Positions 43,204-57,240 are shown, numbered from the stretch's first letter. The stretch is 64,000 bases of DNA from Bos javanicus (GCF_032452875.1 NC_083877.1:47355724-47419723), one strand, 5' to 3'. Program-made: numbers and translations. Notes: generated by a model not told the origin, from the sequence alone.

Positions 43204-43214
43204 ACTGTGTGGTT

Positions 43215-44379
43215 AGTTAATATCAGTAAACCAATTTTGTCCATGAGGAAACAGAGGATCAAAAATTTCAGGGACCATTCCACTTTGCTGAAAAATGGCA
43301 GAGTCAGAATTAAAACAGATCTTCTCTCTAGCACTGTCTCAGCTACACTACTTGCAGATTTGTCTCAGGATCATTCTTGAACAACTAAAGGCAAGAGTTC
43401 TTTTTTTTAAAGATGTGGATCTTTTTAGGGTTTTGCAAAAATATCCTTAGACAGCAATATGAGTTAGAGGCTTACTAACCTCTTACAAAACCAAAGGAGT
43501 ATAAGCCTGTAGCTACCCTCTGAGCTTTTTCTAAGATCCCAGAGAAGTTCCCAGAATAGACTGGTTGTGACTCGGGATGAGCTCTTATAACCACCAGGGC
43601 AGATTCCACAGAGGTGGTTGACATGAAGCCTTCCTACAGCTGTATTTCTCCAAGAGCTAGCCTAAGCAATGATACCTAACATGCAGCCATGAGAACATGA
43701 TTGCTTTGGTTCTGAGACCTGTCACTGTTCTAAGAGAAAAAAATATAGATTTTTTCCATCCTAGTCTATCCTATTTTCCCACAGGACAAATGAGGGATGA
43801 GTTTACAAGCGGAGAGAAGACAGAGCCTCTGCCAAAATCTTAGAGAAGGGAAGCAATAAAGGGCACACAAACAAATTTTACTTATTTCATATGTGAAAAG
43901 AATTCTAAAGCAGGATAGTGGGGTGACATTAGAAGTCCCTGTATATGAAGTCAGGTTTCAAAAGAAATAGCAGTGATCCTTGCTGCAGTGCTTCTCACCC
44001 ACCCCAGGCAAGCGGGAAAAGTTTAAAACCCTTACAAATGTGGGTCTTACTGCTGACAATCCCTGGACTTCATCACTTATAAAGCAACTCAAAGAGACAC
44101 AGTGGGGAGCTACATGTCTTTTTCACCCTAATATGAGTTATTCTGGCCTTGTGCCAAGGGACAGCTGAACGATTTATCAAGAAGAAGTGAGCATCCCAAG
44201 ATACCATAGAGCACTTGTTAGGGGAGTGAAAAACACAGAAGCCAGAACTCTACAGGAGGTGGAAGATCAAAAAAGCAACTTTCTGTATTTCATGAAGAGA
44301 TCCAGGACAGTCCCTCAATAAAGATTCTATAGAAATCTAGAGATTCCCCTCCCTGCAGAGGGTGGCAGTTTCCTAAGGC
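43215..44379. other. Unassigned sequence
   Basis: About 1.2 kb with no recognised gene or known repeat; it may include further diverged units of the repeat described next. Confidence 0.45.
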
Positions 44380-44915
44380 AGAGAGGATGAGAACCCCGAG
44401 CCTACCCATAGTCAGAAATTTCAGAAGTGATGCCAGTCACTTGTGTCCTCAGATAGGGGCAAAGCACAGGTTCCTGTGTATTTCAGGCCAGATTCCTGGT
44501 GACTGCACTCTCCCTTCAGTGACAGCTTGGAAAGTGGGGAAAGAAAAGGGGTGTGGGATTTTGAGCGTATTTTTCACGTTTGGCATCTGGTCTCTTCTCT
44601 AAGGATGAATGAAAGTTGGTTTTGATAGGGGGAGTGGGAGACAGAACATGAAGGTTCTGGGTACCTGAAGGAAGGCTAGAAAGAAAGATAGAGCATCAGA
44701 ATGGGAGATGGGAAGCTTGAGAACAAGCACCAAAGTCCTCTGTGGGTCTAGGGCAGGCTGAAGGAAAGCTTCATAAAGTCCTCAAGATGCCCTCTACAGA
44801 ATACATGGTAAAGCTTTAAGCTTGCAGGACAAGATCTTATGTTTATAAATCAGATTATTTCAGAAATGATCACCATTAACCTCTCCCAAGAAGGGACAAA
44901 GTGTAGATCGAACCT

Positions 44916-45222
44916 ACACAGTCAGTCATAGAGGAAATCAGTCCTGAATATTCATTGGAGGGACTAATGATGAAGCTAAAACTCCAACTCTTTGACCACC
45001 TGATGCAAAGAACTGACTCATTGGAAAAGACCCCGATGCTGGGAAAGATTGAAGGCAGGAGAAGAAGAAGACGACAGAGGATAAGATGGTTGGATGGCAT
45101 CACCAACTTGATGGACATGAGTTTGAGCAAGCTCCAGGAGTTAGTGATGGACAGGGAAGCCTGGTGTGCTGCAGTCCATGGGGTTGCAAAGAGTCCGACA
45201 CAACTGAGTGACTGAACTTCGT
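44916..45222 (+). mobile_element. BovB LINE, short 3' fragment
   Basis: About 300 bases of the BovB 3' end, from 'cagtcagtcatagaggaaat' to 'gagtgactgaact'. Confidence 0.9.
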
Positions 45223-45979
45223 TGCTTTAAATTTAGTAGATCCCCGAGGGCCTTGAGCTATGTTCCTGATCTGCCCTTGTTTCTCCCTTGGGAAGTAGCT
45301 CAACAAAATCACGTGTAGTTGGGGAGGGAGCTGAGATCATTACCTTAGTGAATTCCCTGCCCTCACAGAAAAAATGACAACTTGGAGTTAGCTTTGTTGC
45401 GCAGGGGGAAGAAAGAGAATAAGTACCTGGGAGGTGGCAGCCAAGAAAGCAAAAAAAAAAAAAAAAAAGCACAAGCAGTAGCTGGGAGAGCAAGAAGCAA
45501 GTGGTTATGGTTCATAACAAAGTCTAGAGCAAGTTGTGGGACAACTGGGTTTCAGACACTCCTGAAATACAGGCTATAGAGGCTGCCATGTCTCAAAGCC
45601 GGGCAGGATGAGGACACAGAACATTCTTTTTTGTAAGCCAGAGCTTACTGAAGGGGCATCATCTACCTTTGCCCTAGACAGGGGAAACAGACGTGTGTAA
45701 GCCTGTTGTGAATCTGAGCCTCTCTTTCTAATGGCTCAGAGAGGCATAGAGAGGCATATGTGAAACCAAGGTGATTTCTGAGGAGCTAGAGCTGGGTTAA
45801 TGGCAGGGGTGCCAATCCCAATCTGAAGCAATGGGGAAGATCCAGGAAAATGTTTTTACTGATGCAAGCAAGAGGAGAAAAGATGAAACTGTATACTGAA
45901 TTTTAAAGCCAAATGATTCCTTTTGAAAGTTTTTGCTGTATTCTTACAGTTAGTCCTTTCTAATTTTAAAAACTTTTGT

Positions 45980-46216
45980 TTATTTTTGGCTGAGCTGAGT
46001 CTTTGTTGCTGCACCTGTGGGGCTTCCTCTAGTTGAGGTAAGTGGGGGCTGCTTCTTAACCGAGGTGCGTGGGCTTCTCACGGCCGTGGCTTCTCTTGTT
46101 CCAGAGCATGGGCTTATTCTCCCAGAGGCATGTGGGATCTTTCCAGATCAGGGATCAAACTTGTGTTCCTTGCTTTGGCAGGTAGATTCTTAACCACTGG
46201 ACCACCAGGGAAGTCC
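45980..46216 (-). mobile_element. CHR-type SINE
   Basis: Reverse-oriented, nearly full length, head 'ggaccaccagggaagtcc' at the right. Confidence 0.9.
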
Positions 46217-49200
46217 AGTTCTGTTTTTTTGGTGCCAATTTTTTTTTTTTTTAATAAAAATGACCAGGGAATACAGAGTGACTTGGTTTTATGAATTTTT
46301 GTTAAAATGTTCTTATGAGGCTATATTAAAAGTGCCAAGCCTATATTATTTTTGTTTGTTTTGTTGTTGTGTAATTTTGCTTGCTCATGTCTGAGACATA
46401 CTGGGAAAATTCACAGCATCCTCAGCTGACTTTTAACATCACATCAAAAAAAGCCTGGGGTGGCAGGAAACGTTCTCCCATATCAGCAGACACCTGCCCT
46501 TCCCTTTGTTTTTCCGCTCCTATGGTAAATGGGTCTTCTGGGCACAGGATTATTTTGGAAACACCTGCCAGTCCTTCAGACCTCTGGGGTGCTGCCCAAA
46601 TACACACTCTCACTTCTTTCCCTTCCTTGTTGCAATAAGCTGTACCTGCTTTCCAAATTATTCCCCCAAACCTTCCCATATGTAGAGACAGATGCTATTT
46701 AATATTTTTTTCTCTTTTCACAGGGATGTTGGATGATGTGGAGATAGAGATAAGAAGAAACAGGAACCAAGGAGAGAAGGAGCAGTTCCATGATGTGCAC
46801 CCCCTCCCTGTACTTGCTCCAAGGATTTGAAGGGCCAGAGCAGGCAGTGATCCACTCCCAGCTGTGCTGCAGCTCAGGCCAGACGAAGAGTACTAAGGTG
46901 CCTTCAAATACCACCGGCAGGAGCAGGTAATATCAAGAGACTGATAAGGGAGGAGTTACTGGTCTGACTGCCTAATTATACAGTTTTGTTTCTCAAAACT
47001 GCCTCCTTTAGGCAACCCCTAACCCCTGACCATTGCTGCTACCTATACTCCAAACCAATTTATAACACAAAACTTGACTCTCTCAGAAGACTGGCTCATG
47101 GGAACACCCACCTCACGTAGTCCAAGGAAGTCTCACAATAGTATCTATCCCACCCCCCAAGATTCTTCTCACATTGGGTGAAATCAAGTATAACTGTCCA
47201 CCCCACCACAAGTTCCACCCTAATTGAATATTTCTAAGAATGAACCAACAAGAACAAAAGTTTTTGACCAAGGGTCTATATACAGCCTTAGGAGTTTAAG
47301 GACCTGCAAACAGGGCCCCAAATATATATATACAGATTTTCTCCTTTAGAGTACTTTCTATTACTTTGGGTGAAAACTGATTTTTTTTTTTTTTGCATTC
47401 ACCAGATGTTTAAAAAATTTCCTTTCCTATTCCTCATTCAGGAAAGACCAGACAGTAGAATGGCCAAAAAGAGAAGGGGCCAGAGGAGAGGCAGAGTTTC
47501 GTGGACCACCCAGCAGAAGAGGACATAACCAGGGATGGGAAAGGAGGTAGCATTGTTCCCTCTTCTGGTCTGTTTGTAAATAGGGAGTGAAAGCAAGAGA
47601 TATCCATCAACCATCCCCTACTCCAGGTTTTTATTCAACAGCCCTAAATGTCACCCCGATCCCTCTAAAGGATATGGCAGCACCTTTAGAGACTTGACCT
47701 TGCAGCTAACACCTACATCACTTGACATCCTAAGTATTATAATATATAATACTTATATTACCTGAAAGATATACTAGGGCCTCATCTGATGTCCTTCTGC
47801 CACCTCTGAGACACACATGCAAAGAAGGCCATTGTGGGAAAGCCTCCACCCTCTACCATATACTTATTCTCACTTTAGGCCAAGTCATCTATCAACAGAG
47901 AGACGGGAAGGGAATCCAGCTATAATCTTGGTTTAAAAAAAGAAGAATAGAAGAAAAAGCTGTTATTTTTTAGCCATTGTGAAGGTTATATGACTGCTTC
48001 CCAAAGGGCAACTGAGGGTTGGCTTGAATAAAGGAGGAAAGGACAGAACATGAAGGTTTTGGTTACCCAAGAGGAGGGCTCAGATTCACTGCAAGGGAGG
48101 TGGCAAGGCTGGAAGACAAACACCCCGACCTCGTTGAAGTCTACAGAAGATCCTGGCGACATTCCTAATCCCTGGAGAATTCTCCCCTGGGAAACATGTC
48201 ACTAGCAAAAATGGAGAACCATGGATGTCTCTGACCACAAGTGCTAATCGCTAATTATTTGCCTTCGTATCCAAAGAGCTTAAAGGAGGTTTTGACACGA
48301 TGGTGCTGAGGACATCAAGACATTGGGCATGAAGAGGAAGGCTATCAAGAAGATGGAAGAGGGAGATGAGAGGACGAGTGAAGGAGAGCAAGAAAACAAC
48401 CTTATCTTCTTTCTCAGAGAAATCTGGGGCAAGCCCTGGTGAAAGATTCTAACTGTGCTCTAGGGCTACAGTGTGATGTATCCCAGAGCAGGCATGGTGA
48501 GAATGCACAGCCCATCTGTATTTCAGAGGTTTCAAAAATATGTTTCTTCTCTGTCTGCCTGGATGAGGGGAAATGTGTAGATCCCTGAAGTCCAGACAAC
48601 ATTCGTGTTGGCTATTGCACTCTCCTTTGGGCTGTAGGTTGACCATCAAGACGAACTATGGGTCCTTTTCCCCTTGGTGTGATGCACCTGGTCCTTGCTG
48701 AAGGACACATGATTTTTGGTTTTGCTAAAGGAGGAGGAGACAAAACACGAAGGTGTTTGTTGACTAAGAGGAAGCCTTGACAAATACTTCAACTTTGAAA
48801 AGGGACGTGGGAGAAGTCGGAAAGGACCACACTTCACAGAAGCTCAAAAGAAAAGGACCCCTCTGTTATTTATGGCCCAAAGATACTAACAGCAAGAGAG
48901 AGGGGTGTGTCTGAAACCAGACAGAATGACAACTCTTCCACAAGCCAGAGATTGAGGAGTGACGTAAGCCACCTCTGTCCTAAGGCAGGGAAGGCACATC
49001 TTTGCAGACTGAGACCTCCATCTTTGTCCCCATCCCCTCCCTGCAGCACCTTGGAGAGGAAGCAGTGGGGAAGGTTTGATTTCACTTATGGTGAGTGATG
49101 TGACCTGTGATGACTCACAAGGATGACTGTGAGCTTGTGTGGGCAGAAGGATATCAAGGAAGTGGGTACTGCAGAGGAGCCTGCCATGGAAAATACTGAC

Positions 49201-49260
49201 AGTATTGAAAGGGCAGAGGAGGAGCTGGAATATAGCACCCAAGCTCCATAGACACCAGGG

Positions 49261-50839
49261 CACATCTCAGAAAAAGCTCCAAAGGTAGGCCTAAGGTGCT
49301 ACCCACCAATCAACTGAGTTCCAAGACAGGGGATGCAGGTCCATGGTTTGGTGTTGAAATGTCATCAAATTACAGTGATGGTAGACATGTGTGTACTTAT
49401 ATGTGTTGCTTAATCCCACCCTTAGTAGATGCTGATTCAGGGAAACTAGAGGAAGTCTCATAATTTCTCCCACAATATATATAACTGAGGATGTGGCAGC
49501 CGTGGGCCCAGTAGTCCTAAAGTACCCAATTAACACTTCCAGTGGTGCCAGAATCTTTAAAGGTCTGACTCTTTAGCCACTAGCCACATAACTGGCTCCC
49601 CGTCCCAGTATAGTCTGTGGACCCAAATTTAGGGTCATTGAAATCAGTTTCTGCCCAGTATGCATGAGGAATGCCTTAACCCCACCAAGCCTTGCATTCA
49701 ACCACAGTCCAGCTGCAAGAACATTGGCATTATTCCTGCCTTTGGCAGGGTATCACATAATTCACCAGCAGGCAATTTAAGAGCAAGGAGCTGGTCTCAC
49801 TCATCTGATTTCCCCTTGTTTCTAAGCCTAGTGCACAGAATAGTCAGCTCTCAATATGTATTTATTAAGGAATAAAGGAAAAAGGGAGACGAGGGCAGAC
49901 AGAGAAAATATGCTTCTGGGAGAAAGGATACAACTATGTACTCTTGCTGTCCTCTCTTGAAAGACTCTAACCCCATGCCTTTTTTCTCTCCTTCTTCTTG
50001 CCTATATCCTTCTTCCAGTGACCAATTATTTCTTTACTTTTAATGTCACCTAATCTCTTCCTGTTTTTGCCTTGTTTTTACCCATATTTACTTTCTCACC
50101 ATTTCTGCTTTTCTCTTACTCAGGTTTTTGCATATCTCATCTGCCTATTTTTTTCTGTTTGATCTCTTATTCTATCATCTGATAACATTTTATTTTATTA
50201 AATAGGAATGTTGCAGCTTCAGGAGAGTAAAGGGGTGAAAGAGTAGTTATAAAGCAAAAGTGTCATCTGGGAATTTTCCATATTGGTAGGACCCATTCAT
50301 CCTTCTTCCCCTAGCCTTTCCCAAGGAATCAGAAAGGACCGTTCAAGGCTGTCCCACCCCCATCACCCTCTGGGCTCTATCTGGTCGCCCTTCCGGTCTA
50401 CCAGTTACCATCAACAAGGGAACTAACCCTTTGAGGCACTGCCTAGCTTTCTGTCCTCTACTGCACTATCTCAAAGAAACAAGCCCCAGGTCCTATTTCT
50501 GAGCCTATATTCTACAATGAAGACCTATTTCTTCAAAAGCCAAAAGAAATCCTTGTTTTCTCCACAGTCTGCTTTCCCAGAAGCTGACATCTGAGAACCC
50601 CACATGCCGGTCTAGCCTCGGTACTGAAGTTTCTAGGAACTTTGTTAGATATGCACAGAGACTGATTAGCCCTTAATTAAGGGATGAATCCCAGCTTCAG
50701 CTTTCAAATACCCTAAGATCAGCTCCACTAATTGAAAAGAACCTTCACAGAGTAGGGGCTTTGAACCTTAGCATTACCAGGGAGTGACTCCCCACAGTAG
50801 GTTCTCTCTATTTGAAGAATAAAATAATTTCCTTAAAGG
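49261..50839. other. Unassigned sequence
   Basis: No gene or repeat recognised. Confidence 0.5.
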
Positions 50840-50860
50840 CATTACAATGTAAAAAATTTA

Positions 50861-51099
50861 ATTTATTTATGGCTGTGCTGCCTCTTTATTGCTGCATGTG
50901 GGCTTTGTATAGCTGTGGTAAGAGAGGGCTCCTCTTGCTGTGGAGCATGGGCTCTGGGGTGCAGGGGTTTCCGCAGTTGTGGCACACAGGCTTAGTTGCC
51001 CCTCAGTGGTAGGTGGGATCTTCCTGGACCAGAAATCAAACCCATATCCCCTGCATTGGCAGGTGGATTCTTAACCACCGGACCAACAGGGAAGTCTGC
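50861..51099 (-). mobile_element. CHR-type SINE
   Basis: Reverse-oriented. The target duplication CATTACAA lies at 50840-50847 and 51100-51107. The tail side is T-rich. Confidence 0.9.
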
Positions 51100-51107
51100 C
51101 ATTACAA

Positions 51108-53175
51108 CTGAAAGTTCATTTTTTTAAAGCATTATAATACATGCGAAAATGTAAGGAAAAAACGTTTGCTTCCTTTACAGAATGAGGTAGGGGCAGGTAG
51201 AGATCGGGGCTACTACCCTTGCCTGGTGCAAAAAGCATGGCTATGTGTGGAGACTCAGAGGGCGAGTCTGCAGATCGCAGTCAGTGAGTACCTGTGAAAG
51301 TGGGTGCATCTGATTTCTAATGACGTGGAGGCGAGCACACAAGGGCATCTTTCCCTTTTTCAGAATCCTCGCGTGTGTGCCTGGGAAGAGGATCTAATTA
51401 CACAGACACAAAATAAACTGTCTAGAGTCACCACCTGTCTGATAAAATTGCCCTCAACCAGTGACTCCTGCTGTTCAGATACCAGCCCCTTTATGAGAAT
51501 TAGTAGTCTTTGATACAGTCCAACTTCTTTCAACTCTAAGACATTTGAATGGCTTTGATGCCAGGGATATTTCTTGAAATGATGCTTGTGGGTTTAAATC
51601 TTGCATTGTTATTATTTAGATTGTTGAACATTAAGTCCAAGATTTTCGTTCCCCTTTCAGCAGGGCCTAGGATTTGGTGTGCCCACAGTACACTGTAGAT
51701 GTGGGTAGGAGTTGCATAACTGTTTCATCCATTTCAACTCTCTGACCCTTGTGATTTAGCTCTTGTTCTTAAAATTGTTCTTCGCAGTTGTTCTTAAAAT
51801 TACAGTGGCATCTGCATTTCTGTTCTCTTCGTATTTGCTTCTGTCTTGAAGAAACGCCTTTGTTCTTCAATCATCTTCATCTTCCCCTTTGGCTCGGTAC
51901 CTCCAAATTGGGGAAATGGTATGTGTAGCCACATTGGAGTTGTTTTCTAATCAGGAGTTCCTCTCGAGTCAGCTTAGTCTAAAACTTTTCCTGACCTTTT
52001 CTTACATCCTACTTATTCAGGGCCTGTCCAGTTCTGATTCTAAACCGGGTATGAATATGCCTTAATGGTGGACTGCTAGAGACACCAGCAAAATTTCTGT
52101 CCTTCCCCAAAATAAGGCTTTTAAATTCAAAGGCCTATGAGTGAGAAACTGAAATTCCATCATTATTCTGATTTCCCAAGTTTAAGCAATTGCCTTTTAG
52201 CTCAAAGCAAATAAAAGGGTCCAAAAGGCAGAGGAGAGCAAGTTCTGAGGCTAGAGATGGAAAGAAGGGACTAAAGAACAACAGGATATGAAGAAGGAAT
52301 GCAAAAAGGGTGAGAGCATCACTGGCCTTCCAGTGATGACCACTCCAGACAAGGAGTGGTCCTTGTCTCTGCTCCACTCCTCTCTGTTCAAGCTGTTACT
52401 GTGAAGAGCTGTTTCCGGCAAACAACCCATTGAGGGCAGAGGGCCTGGTCAGCTACGTCTGAACTTTGTTCAGCCACGTCTGGACTTTGTTCAGCCCTTC
52501 TGTGTTTATTCTCTCTATACCTTTCCCCCTCATCTGTCTCTCTCAGCTTTTTGTGGTGTCGTCCCTTTCCTTGCCCTCTCATACTCTTCCCTTCATTGCT
52601 TATATTTGCTCCCTATTCTGTTTTCCTAGCTTGTCCTCAGTCTTTCCCTTGGTCTCCCAAATCATGCCATGACCCACACCTACAAGAACAAAGGACAGCA
52701 AGAGGAAGGAAATCATTTCTTTCTAATTTATGGACCGACCCTTTGAGCCAAACTGATGCTCTAGTTGATGCCCCATCCTTGTTTCCTTTAGAGTTCACAC
52801 CCAGTACCCTCCAAATTCCATCATCATGGAAGCTCTACTGTTTTCCGAAAGTGTAATCTTAGTCTCCCCCCTCCAAAGAAAAATGTTCAGTTTCATTGTA
52901 GAAGGCCACCGCAAGAACTAGTTATTTAAAGGCTGATTTCTTCATACACATCTTTTTCTTGCCTCTTAGACTGGTGTCATCTCCCCAAGTTCTTGTTCCA
53001 GTGACTTTCTCCCCAGACCCAGTTCAGCAGACTAGAATTTCTGCCAGCTCCTCCACCCAACCCCAAGGCAAACGATCACGTGATGTGAAACATTTCAAGG
53101 ACAACTCTGAAGGCCATGTCAGATGTTGGCCCTAAAAATGGAAAATCCTCATGGCCACTGTATTGCATGTATAGA
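51108..53175. other. Unassigned sequence
   Basis: About 2 kb with no recognised gene or repeat. Open frames (for example 52551-52856 plus) show no known domain. Confidence 0.5.
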
Positions 53176-53275
53176 AATAACAAATTACAGTGTTGTACAC
53201 CTGGAACTGACAGTGCTGTAGGTCAACTACCCTTCAATAGAAAATCAAATATAAATTAGAGAAAATTTTAGCAGT
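53176..53275 (+). mobile_element. L1 3' end
   Basis: Contains 'gttgtacacctggaactgac' and 'aggtcaactacccttcaata', the terminus of a plus-strand L1, then an A-rich tail. Confidence 0.75.
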
Positions 53276-54775
53276 ATGCCATAAGGCTGATGTTTTATAT
53301 AGCTATTATTAATATAATTTATTAAAGAAAGAATATTTTTTAAAAACCGTTAAGTTATTTTAAAAAATAGACAACCTCAAAGTTTTATGCTGCCTCATAC
53401 CAGGTGAACCCAAATGTCAAAATTCCTTACCCCATTAAAAAGCAAAGTTAGTTGCTCCACTGGACAGGGAATCCTTTGAGACCAAAACTCATCCATTGTT
53501 TCATTCATAATGCTCCAGTGAGCCTAGCGCATGGTAAATGCTCCATAATTGACTAAAATGATTTCTCTAAATATACCAGAAAAAATCAGGGTTCACTCTC
53601 TATAGTGTATCATCTAGATTTGGTGACAAATAGAAGGGAAAGCATGTGGTGCTGTGTGACACAAAGTATAGAATGAGTAGGATTTGATTGGAACATGAGA
53701 GGAGAGAAGGAAAACAGGAAAATTCAAGACAGGAGATGCCCCAGGTTGTGATAGACTGTAAGCTGGGCACAGATGCACATTTTTGATGATCTCAATTGCA
53801 TCCGGGAATGGAGAAATCTGTGACCTGCAGATCCCTAAAGGAACCAGAAGTAGGTTTTCCTCAACAATTGTAATCAAGAAAGCTACTTATTAGGGAGAAA
53901 AAATTGTCTCAATATTGAGTTAAACAAACCATCTGCTCTCCTTGTGGTTCATATTCAACATCTATTAAATTCAACTGTACATTTTCTCCAAATTGAGTAT
54001 CTTTTATGTCATTCTTTTTCCCCATAATAAAGTTTGAGTTTGGAGTTTAATTTACAGCCACCATGTGCTTGTCCTATTAATGGGCTTTATAGACTCCTGC
54101 AGCTCAAACCCACTCTCACTCTAAGGTCAGGTCTCAGGCCACAGCTTATGTGGGAAGTGTGGGCCCATCTACAGTTCAAGTTCTCAGCTACCGAGGTTTT
54201 TGATTTTCCAGTTTGCTATTTGCTAGGGGGGAATCCTCTCGACAGTAGCGGCTCTTTACAAAGTCAATTATCTTTACCATCTTTTGGACCAAATATAAGT
54301 AAAGTAACAGACATTTCTAGGTGGTAACACTCCCTAAGGTCTGACGGAAGGTCAGGGGTTGGAGTTTACTTGGCTTCTTGACAAGCTTCCTGGCAGGGGC
54401 CATCAAATATCCTAGTGATATTGTCAAGTTTTCCATTTAGCATATGGGGGCTTCTTGTCAGGAGTTCTGGGAATGCTGGCTCATTCAGCAAGGACAGGCT
54501 CAGCCCCTCTAACAGTTCACTCCTTCATTCATAAAGCTATGTATTGGAGCACCCACAACATGCCTGTCTCTCACTGCGCTTAGCAGTGGGCGTTTAAGAG
54601 GACAAAGTGTAGGAGCTAATGGTCATCACTGATAGATGTCCCCAGGGCTCTCTTCTGCTTGTGGCAGCTTCCAGAAGCTCTTCCTTCTTCAGTTCACAAT
54701 GTCTACAGTTTCTATAGAAAATTTTCAAGTTTCTATCTTGCCTGACTGCTTCCTGCCCTGTGTTCCTGTATTTTT
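53276..54775. other. Unassigned AT-rich sequence
   Basis: About 1.5 kb without a recognised gene or repeat. Confidence 0.5.
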
Positions 54776-54783
54776 TAAAATGT

Positions 54784-56131
54784 GCTACACTCAGTATGTC
54801 TTCAAATTTGGAAAACCTGGCAGTGGCCACAGGACTGGAAAAGGTCAGTCTTCATCCCAATTCCCAAGAAGGGCAGTACTAAAGAATGTTCAAACTACCA
54901 GACAATTGCACTCATTTCCCACGCTAGTAAAGTTATGCTCAAAATCCTTCAAGTTAGGCTTCAGCAGTACTTGAATTGAGAATTTCCAGATCTACAAGCT
55001 GGGGTTAGAAAAGGCAGAAGAACCAGAGATCAAATTGCCAACATTTGCTGGATCATAGAGAAAGCAAGGGAATTCCAGAAAAACATCTACTTCTGTTTCA
55101 TTGACTGTGCTAAAGCCTTTGACTGTGTGAACCATAACAAACTGTGGAAAACTCTTAAAGAGACGGGAATACCAGACCATCTTACCTGTCTTCTGAGAAA
55201 CCTGTATGCAGGCCAAAAAGCAACAACAGACTAGTTCAAAATTGAGAAAGGAGGACAACAAGGCTGTACATTGTCATCCTGTTTATTTGACTTCTATGCC
55301 GAACACATCTTGCTAAATGCCGGGCTGCATGAGTTACAAGCTGGAATCAAGATTGCCGGGAGAAGTATCAACAATTTCAGATATGTGGATGATACCACTC
55401 TAACAGCAGAAGGTGAAGAGGAAATTAAGAGCTTCTTGATGAGGTGAAAGAGGAGAGTGAAAAAGCCAGCTTAAAACTCAATACTAAAAAAAAACTAAGA
55501 TTATGGCATCCACCTCCATAACTTCATGGCAAATAGAAGGGGAAAAGGTGGAAGCAGTGACAAATTTCTGCTTTAGGGGGCTCTAAAGTCACCATGGATG
55601 GTGGCTGCAGCCATGAAATTAGAAGACAATTGCTTCTTGAAGTAAAGCTATAACAAACCTAGACAGTGTATTAAAAAGCAAAGACATTACTCTGCTAACA
55701 AAAGTTCGTATAGTCAAGGCTATGATCTTTCCAGTAATCAGGTATGGATGGATGGGAGAGTTGAACCATAGAATGCTTTTAAACTGTGGTTCTGGAGAAG
55801 ACTCTTGAGAGTTCCTTGGACAGCAAGGAGATCAAACCAGTCAGTCCTAAAGGAAATCAACCTTGAATACTCATTGGAAGGACTGATTCTGAAGCTGAAG
55901 CTCCTAAACTTTGGCCAACTGACTTATTGGAAAAGATCCTGATGCTGGGAAAGATTGAAGGAAGAATGAGAAGAGGGAAACAGAGGATAAGATGGTTGGA
56001 TGGCATCACTGATTCAATGGACATGAACTTGGGCAACCTCTGAGAGATGGTGAGGGACAGGGAGGCCTGGTGTGCTGCAGTCCATGGGGTTGCAAAGAGT
56101 CGGACATGACTTGGCAACCGAACAACAACAG
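54784..56131 (+). mobile_element. BovB LINE, older, 5' truncated
   Basis: About 1.35 kb from mid reverse transcriptase to the end. The motif A and YxDD regions are recognisable but diverged (YVDD at about 55381-55392). The tail is 'aacaacaacag'. The 8-bp flank TAAAATGT lies at 54776-54783 and 56132-56139. Many stops. Confidence 0.9.
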
Positions 56132-56139
56132 TAAAATGT

Positions 56140-57240
56140 ACTTAATATAAAAGTTACTGTTAGTGACATTTAGTATATTCATAACTATCACCAGCATTTA
56201 GTTCTGGACAATTTTCACTACCCCAAAAAGAAACTCTATTCTCTTTATAAACAGTTACTCCCCATCCTCTGCTTCTTCCCCTCCCACGACCACCCAGCAG
56301 CCATGAATCTGCTTTCTGTCTCCATGGGTTTGCATATATAGATATTCCTTAAAAACTGAATCATGCAACATAATAACCTATGTATGTGTCTGTCTTCTTT
56401 CATTTAGTATAAAGCTTTCAAGGTCCATCCATTTTATAGCATTTGTCAGTGATTCACTCCTTTTAATGTCAGAATAGTATTCTGTGGTATGGAATATACC
56501 ACATTTTATCCATTCATCAGTTGATGGACCTTTGGGTTGGTTTTACTTTTTTGGCTATTATAAATAGTGCTGTTCATCCATGTTGCTGTACATGGCATTA
56601 TTTCATTCTTTTTTATGGCTGAGTAACATTCTAGGATACCGATAAATCACATCTTCTTTATCCATTCCTCTGTCTGTGGACATTTAGGTTGCTTCCATGT
56701 CTTGGGTTGTTTTTACTTTGGGGCTATTAAAAGTAGTGCTGCAAGTTTTTGTTTGACACCTGTTTTCAATTTTTCTGATATAAGCCTCGAGTGAGATTGA
56801 TGAATTATATGGTAATTCTAATTTATTAAGAGGTTTTCAAACTGTTTTCCATAGTGGTTGCACCATTTTGCAGTCCCACAAACAGTCTATGAAGGTTCCA
56901 ATCTTTCCACATCCTCACCAGCACTTGTTTTCTGTTTTTAATTATAGCCATCCTAAGGGAATGTGAAGTGGTACCCTCTTGTGGTTTTTATTGCATTTCC
57001 CTAATGGCAAATTATGTTGAGCATCTTCTCATGTACTTTTTGGCAATTTGTTTATTTCCTTTGTAGAAATGACCATGCAAGTCCTTTGCCCATTTTAAAC
57101 TGTGTTTTGTCTTTTTGTTGTTATGAGTTCTTTATATATTTTGGATAATAGACCCTTATCAGATACATGAGTTTAAAATATTTTCTCCTATTCTGTAGAG
57201 TGTCTTTTCACTCTCTTGATGGTGTCCTTTGATGCACAAA
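56140..57240 (-). mobile_element. L1 3' end and ORF2 tail, older
   Basis: Reverse-oriented L1 3' UTR and ORF2 tail text ('catagtggttgcaccatttt', 'tctcctattctgtagagtgt'). A second, shorter L1-like piece at about 56580-56710 repeats text also seen at 57820-58250. Confidence 0.8.

Larger units (their letters stand above)
44380..49260 (+). repeat. Diverged multi-copy repeat of unknown family
   Basis: Blocks recur in the same orientation. Block A, around 'gacagaacatgaaggttctg', lies at about 44640, 48043 and 48738. Block B, around 'aagccagag' followed by a 'tgtcctaaggcaggg'-like string, lies at about 44415, 45635 and 48940. Block C, around 'cactctccct' followed by 'cttggaaagtggggaaag', lies at about 44505 and 49025, with part near 48620. 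Order is B, C, A. The units are strongly diverged and spaced irregularly. A BovB and a CHR SINE interrupt the region. It resembles no family I can name. Confidence 0.5.

Noticed and set aside
45451..45469. A-run as a retrocopy tail
   Set aside because: No target duplication or recognisable mRNA sequence lies upstream.
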